From: G963556115 sp963677015
Lineage (GTDB): Bacteria > Planctomycetota > SZUA-567
Length of the DNA: 64,000 nt
Direction of reading: 5' to 3'
Assembly (NCBI GenBank): GCA_963677015.1
Contig: OY781533.1
Coordinates: 2,542,001 to 2,606,000, forward strand
Below the pieces are notes generated by a model. It was given only the letters and a program-made list of their open reading frames with translations, was not told the origin of the DNA and did no database searches. This document shows, piece after piece, positions 61,948 through 64,000 of the stretch (its first letter is position 1; each line of letters opens with the position of its first letter). A program made the translations under genes and the position numbers.

Positions 61948-62444
61948 TATGCGTTCTCCTCACATTTGCAGCACGCTCTGATCATATAAATAACCTCCAG
62001 CAATCCATAAAGCCCTATCATTCCCATCATAATGGTTATACTGAAGAAGATATAATCCATCGTCAGAAACCGCAGTGTCGGAGCTGTCTGCATCTCACCG
62101 ATCTCTACAAATTCCCATGAAACATAAGCCACAATAATTGCAAAAACCGTAGAAATCAGACTTACCAGCAGCTTTAAAACATATAATTTCCTGCCTTTAC
62201 AGTAATTATCCAGCAGGCCCAGCGAAACAAAGATATTACGTTCCAGAGCCAGTCCACTGGCGAATGCGGTGGCGTAAATAAAGAATATTCGGGACACCTC
62301 TTCGGTCCAGGACGGCGCCTGCGGCAGAAAGAATCTGGCAAAAACCTGCACAATAACGGCGCAGACCATGCATATCAGCGAGATTATCGCTCCGGCCGCC
62401 AGAATGGTATCCAGAACTTTTTTCAAAAAAAGAAGAACTTTCAT
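61947..62444 (-). CDS. dctQ: TRAP transporter small permease DctQ
   Basis: Small membrane subunit, about 165 aa from the ATG at 62444 (a TTG at 62480 would give an extension without a better ribosome site). Four helices; the family motif ARFFLPQAPSWTEEVSRIFFIYATAFASGLALERNIFV is clear. The C-terminus is Cys-rich (RACCKCEENA), which is uncommon. Coupled to dctM by a one-base overlap. Confidence 0.9.
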   Translation of the reverse strand: MKVLLFLKKVLDTILAAGAIISLICMVCAVIVQVFARFFLPQAPSWTEEVSRIFFIYATAFASGLALERNIFVSLGLLDNYCKGRKLYVLKLLVSLISTVFAIIVAYVSWEFVEIGEMQTAPTLRFLTMDYIFFSITIMMGMIGLYGLLEVIYMIRACCKCEENA

Positions 62445-62487
62445 CGGTTTATATTCACCTTCTGTCACACTATCAAACAACTGCTGA

Positions 62488-62543
62488 CCGGTTATTATTA
62501 TCCTGTTACCGGAAATTCATACCGGAGAGCATTCAGATTCCGG
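62488..62543 (-). promoter_or_regulatory. Stem-loops between dctP and dctQ
   Basis: Two small stems in the 182-base gap after dctP: CCGGT (62488-62492) with ACCGG (62508-62512), and CCGGA (62522-62526) with TCCGG (62539-62543). Neither has a T-run; same position as the stem-loops after other binding-protein genes in the window. Confidence 0.45.
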
Positions 62544-62626
62544 CGGCACCGTCAATGTTAAAGGAGAACAGAGAGCCAGAACGACCGGAATCCAAAAATT
62601 TCAGTTACAATTATTATAATGATTTT

Positions 62627-63604
62627 CTACTTAATATTTACAATTTCTTCATACAGAGCATACTGTTCAGGACTGAAATTCTCCTTCACAGCTTTGGCAG
62701 CGATCTTCTGGAACTCAGCCTTATCCACCTCAACGAACTTCATGCCCTTGGCCTCCAGGAACTGTTTGTACTCTTCCTCTTCCTTTACCAGATTATCCAT
62801 TGCATGCTCACTGACAATTTTACCTGCTTCCAGAATAGCATCCTGATATTCTTTTGGAAGCTTCTGGAATTTTCTTTCACTCATAGCAACATAGATCCAG
62901 CCGGTTACATGCTCGGTAAGATTTACATACTTCTGAACCTCATAAAAACTAGCACTCTTAATCAGAGCCAGCGGATTTTCCTGACCTTCAATGGTACCCT
63001 GCTGCAGACTGGTGAATACTTCGCTGAAAGCCATTGGTGTAGGCTTGGCTCCAGCAGCTTCCCAGAAGGAAACAAACAGCGGAACGTTAGGAACACGCAG
63101 AATCATACCATTCAGATCAGAAGGTTTGGTGATAGGACGATTACTGGTAAGATTACGCGGACCGCGACCGAAGGTAGCTACCGGACGAACCTTGACCTTA
63201 TCGATAATCTGCTGAGCGATCTTCTCGTTCGCTTTGCTGTTGATAATCTTCTTAAGGTGATCAAGGTCACGCACCGCATATGGTGCCGCCAGCAGAGCCG
63301 CCAGAGGCGCCCAATTCTGCATTGATTCACCGGTAATAGTAAAATCAGCGGTTCCCATCTGCATACCGCGAATCAGATCCATCTCTTTACCCAGCTGTGA
63401 GTTTGGGAATACCTGTACTTCTACAGCTCCCCCGGTTTTCTCCTTCACAATTTGAGCGAACTCAAGTGCTGACTTATGCCATGGATTCTCCTCATTAGCG
63501 AGGTGCCCGAACTTGAGCACAAACTCAGGATCCTTGGCGGAAGCAAAATTTACAGCCATTGAAAAAACAGCAAGCATTAAAGCAAGAATAGCTACTCTTT
63601 TCAT
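62627..63604 (-). CDS. dctP: TRAP transporter solute-binding protein DctP
   Basis: Periplasmic TRAP binding protein, 325 aa. Signal KRVAILALMLAVFSMAV ends near ASA-K. LKFGHLANEENPWHKSALEFA, the ligand arginine in GMILRVPNVPLF, and KPTPMAFSEVFTSLQQGTIEGQENPLALI place it in the DctP family; the pattern is common in hexuronate-binding members. The adjacent gene for a fructuronate-reductase/mannitol-dehydrogenase-like enzyme supports a glucuronate- or fructuronate-type ligand. Confidence 0.93.
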   Translation of the reverse strand: MKRVAILALMLAVFSMAVNFASAKDPEFVLKFGHLANEENPWHKSALEFAQIVKEKTGGAVEVQVFPNSQLGKEMDLIRGMQMGTADFTITGESMQNWAPLAALLAAPYAVRDLDHLKKIINSKANEKIAQQIIDKVKVRPVATFGRGPRNLTSNRPITKPSDLNGMILRVPNVPLFVSFWEAAGAKPTPMAFSEVFTSLQQGTIEGQENPLALIKSASFYEVQKYVNLTEHVTGWIYVAMSERKFQKLPKEYQDAILEAGKIVSEHAMDNLVKEEEEYKQFLEAKGMKFVEVDKAEFQKIAAKAVKENFSPEQYALYEEIVNIK

Positions 63605-63678
63605 GTTAAACTCCTAATATAAACAGAACATCTAAAACCAACACAAATTATTCAGCGGCGGTATTGACCGCCCTCCTG

Positions 63679-64000
63679 TCAACAATACATATCCAGATAC
63701 TTACGCAAGGTGTCACGCACCGCTCCGGGGCCGGCACATAGCTCAAGGAACATTCTTTCAACTTTGACACCAAGATTGTACTTATAAAGATCGACACCAA
63801 AATATTCCGCATTACTCAGAATCGGCCTTATTTTATCCAGAATATCCCCGCCTGCCCCCAAAGCTATTCCACAAAGGCTCTCTGAAAGTTCTTCAAGGTT
63901 GGGATCAGGGCTGATTTCAAAGGCAGCCCCCGTGTCATCCACACCCAGCAGATAGCGCAGCCAACCGGCGAACTCCAGCGGGATAAAATCCAGAAAACTC
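63679..64000 (-). CDS. Mannitol dehydrogenase-family protein, probably fructuronate reductase (partial, 5' end outside window)
   Basis: C-terminal ~106 residues of a polyol-specific long-chain dehydrogenase; the gene continues past the right edge. The visible sequence IPLEFAGWLRYLLGVDDTG followed by FEISPDPNLEEL matches the C-terminal domain of mannitol dehydrogenase / UxuB-type D-mannonate oxidoreductases. It precedes dctP, dctQ and dctM on the same strand with a 74-base gap. Fructuronate reductase (UxuB) is favoured because of the TRAP partner, but mannitol or arabinitol dehydrogenase cannot be ruled out from this fragment. Confidence 0.8.
   Translation of the reverse strand, partial: SFLDFIPLEFAGWLRYLLGVDDTGAAFEISPDPNLEELSESLCGIALGAGGDILDKIRPILSNAEYFGVDLYKYNLGVKVERMFLELCAGPGAVRDTLRKYLDMYC

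Overview
This is a chromosomal stretch from a Gram-negative, carbohydrate-scavenging bacterium. The Gram-negative reading rests on many Sec-exported periplasmic binding proteins, two complete TRAP transporters and clear Shine-Dalgarno sites. Coding DNA has moderate GC and the gaps are strongly AT-rich. I cannot name the phylum with confidence: the mix of RbsA-type ABC systems, TRAP systems, URO-D-like proteins and LacI regulators would fit Lentisphaerota or Spirochaetota as well as others. I saw no rRNA, tRNA, CRISPR, transposase or phage gene. Almost everything is small-molecule uptake and catabolism, with a dedicated regulator for most units.

Layout. 1-3140 (minus): a LacI regulator, a sugar-binding protein and the start of an RbsA-type ATPase, with LacI-type palindromes. 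4091-12940 (minus): a DeoR regulator, a complete sugar/polyol ABC transporter, an SDR dehydrogenase, a split DhaK/DhaL kinase and an RpiB isomerase, which together match the known D-threitol to D-erythrose-4-phosphate route. 13599-14702 (plus): a secreted ankyrin-repeat protein. 14852-16370 (minus): TetR plus a DMT exporter. 16750-25636: a hexonate/hexuronate region. A minus-strand operon (zinc dehydrogenase, TIM-barrel epimerase, TRAP transporter) diverges from a GntR regulator and uxaBA, and identical 14-bp palindromes lie at both promoters. 25765-28925: a Zn/Cd/Pb efflux ATPase and a CadR-like MerR regulator sharing a 19-bp-spacer promoter. 29003-37124: a sugar ABC operon with two rhamnose-isomerase-like TIM barrels, diverging from an RpiR regulator and a PfkB kinase. 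37399-39480: a chemoreceptor. 40449-42108: MntH plus UspA. 42294-52557 (minus): an ABC importer, a NikR-like regulator, two DUF1989 proteins, a urea-carboxylase-type enzyme and allophanate hydrolase. The DUF1989 pair points to guanidine rather than urea as the substrate. 52945-60195 (minus): a ribose-type operon (LacI, permease, ATPase, binding protein, RbsK, RbsD, URO-D-like protein). 60670-64000 (minus): a second TRAP transporter behind the 3' end of a fructuronate reductase/mannitol dehydrogenase gene.

The most notable unit is the guanidine operon. Its internal regulator has the NikR fold but lacks all four nickel ligands, and the operon leader carries a dyad with exactly the NikR operator geometry (6-16-6). 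I found no guanidine riboswitch there, so this may be a protein-based switch for guanidine genes. Other patterns worth following are stem-loops just after the binding-protein genes of six of the seven transporters, and operator sequences that tie most regulators to their targets.
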